In this document: positions 63,400 to 64,000 of the stretch, piece after piece | How positions within the stretch are numbered: the stretch's first letter is position 1 | Layout: every line of letters begins with the position of its first letter | Assembly: GCA_008704415.1 (NCBI GenBank) | Contig: VXIS01000204.1 | Span: forward strand, 1 to 64,000 | Source: Sphaerosporella brunnea | Lineage: Eukaryota > Ascomycota > Pezizomycetes > Pezizales > Pyronemataceae | DNA length: 64,000 nt | Direction of reading: 5' to 3' | Program-made: the position numbers and the translations under genes | The notes under the pieces: model-generated | Seen by the model: only the letters and a program-made list of their open reading frames with translations | The model's database searches: none | Told to the model about the DNA's origin: nothing

Positions 63400-63407
63400 T
63401 CTAGAAG
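63400..63407. repeat. 8-bp TSD, right (hAT-N copy d)
   Basis: TCTAGAAG, identical to 62663-62670. Confidence 0.92.
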
Positions 63408-64000
63408 GTTCCCCGCCGCGTGGGAACAAGCTGTTGAGCCGTGGTCAGTCGGAGCTGTAGTAAGAGGTAAGTTTAGCTAGTCCGATTGACAGACTGTTTG
63501 GCACTGCACCGCTCGTTAAATATTCATGATGGCTCGCAATCCATCTGTTTAAACCCGTGGAATCGAGAATCGGAGCAATGCGCTATGATTTTCATTCTCA
63601 TCAACGCTCCCCGTCAGAACACTTCATCATGCCGAAAACTCGAGCTGGCGTGAGCCGATCCTTCACCCTCAGCTCGAGCCAGCTCGTTTCGTAGAGGACG
63701 ATAGAAACGAGCCGGCTCGAAACGAGCACCTGGGCAGGCTCAAGTCAGATGGTCGATTTCGCAGGTTCCACTCACAGGCGCGTCCAATTCTCAGCTTCCG
63801 ATCGCGGGCTCGTCCAATTCCCGGGATCTGCTCCCGGGCTCGAGCTGCTTTGCACCACGCTTGCCCCATGCAGGAGCCGTCCGATTGTTTTACACAGAAG
63901 TCACGAGGTCATACTATCATGGGGACTGGCGGGGTCATGTACATGGTATATAGGTTTGATATCCGTACAGATCGTGCTGAGTGATCGGACAACCCTGAAG
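63408..64000. other. No gene; clustered GAGCTCG/CGAGC words
   Basis: Between 63640 and 63850 the words CTCGAGC, GCTCGAAACGAGC and GGCTCGTCCAATTC(C/T) recur in both orientations, like the patch at 62000-62110. This may be another decayed repeat. Confidence 0.35.

Overview
The window looks like a transposon-dense stretch of a fungal nuclear genome, most probably a basidiomycete. The reasons are short spliceosomal introns (45-93 bp, with GTAAGT/GTATGT donors and CTGAC-type branch sites), a Tad1-like LINE with CCHC gag, APE endonuclease, RT and RNase H, Ty1/copia and Ty3/gypsy chromodomain remnants, several hAT families, and a fungal-type PD-(D/E)XK nuclease next to a protein-kinase-fold gene. 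The species cannot be named from sequence alone. I see no bacterial operons, rRNA, convincing tRNA or CRISPR.

Layout. 1-1.2 kb: the 5' part of a decayed copia element (gag, tRNA-iMet-type primer site, start of LTR) on the minus strand. About 3.1-3.5 kb: a small possible spliced gene. 5.4-12.0 kb: one full-length LINE (minus strand) bounded by 13-bp target-site duplications (TSDs). 12.2-13.7 kb: three unrelated non-autonomous DNA transposons side by side. 16.5-18.5 kb: one copy of an unidentified ~600-bp dispersed repeat and a hAT-type element. 22.3-23.8 kb: a decayed gene with a zinc finger and a kinesin-like P-loop domain. 24.5-28.1 kb: an LTR fragment, a transposase-like remnant, an element with long inverted repeats, the second copy of the dispersed repeat, and an 875-bp 5'-truncated LINE with perfect TSDs.

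31.5-34.5 kb holds the two best host-type genes: a predicted PD-(D/E)XK nuclease and, 600 bp downstream in the same direction, a spliced protein-kinase-like gene; both have lysine-rich N-termini. 36.0-38.0 kb is a gag-only copia element between two LTRs. 38.8-42.7 kb has two hAT copies, one inserted inside a LINE fragment. 43.3-45.3 kb has an ankyrin-like remnant and an intron-containing RRM gene or pseudogene. 46.4-48.0 and 55.5-56.6 kb are further LINE 3' fragments. 52.1-53.3 kb is the integrase/chromodomain end and 3' LTR of a Ty3/gypsy chromovirus. 54.3-55.0 and 62.7-63.4 kb are more hAT copies, the last next to the tail of a hAT transposase.

The main story is the transposon community. 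Five LINE 3' ends share a GC-rich hairpin about 20 nt before the poly(A), with compensatory changes. Four hAT-type copies have perfect, distinct 8-bp TSDs. Nested insertions and TSDs allow a partial relative dating. Long stretches, especially 13.7-16.5, 28.6-31.4, 48-52 and 56.6-62.2 kb, hold no gene I can support.
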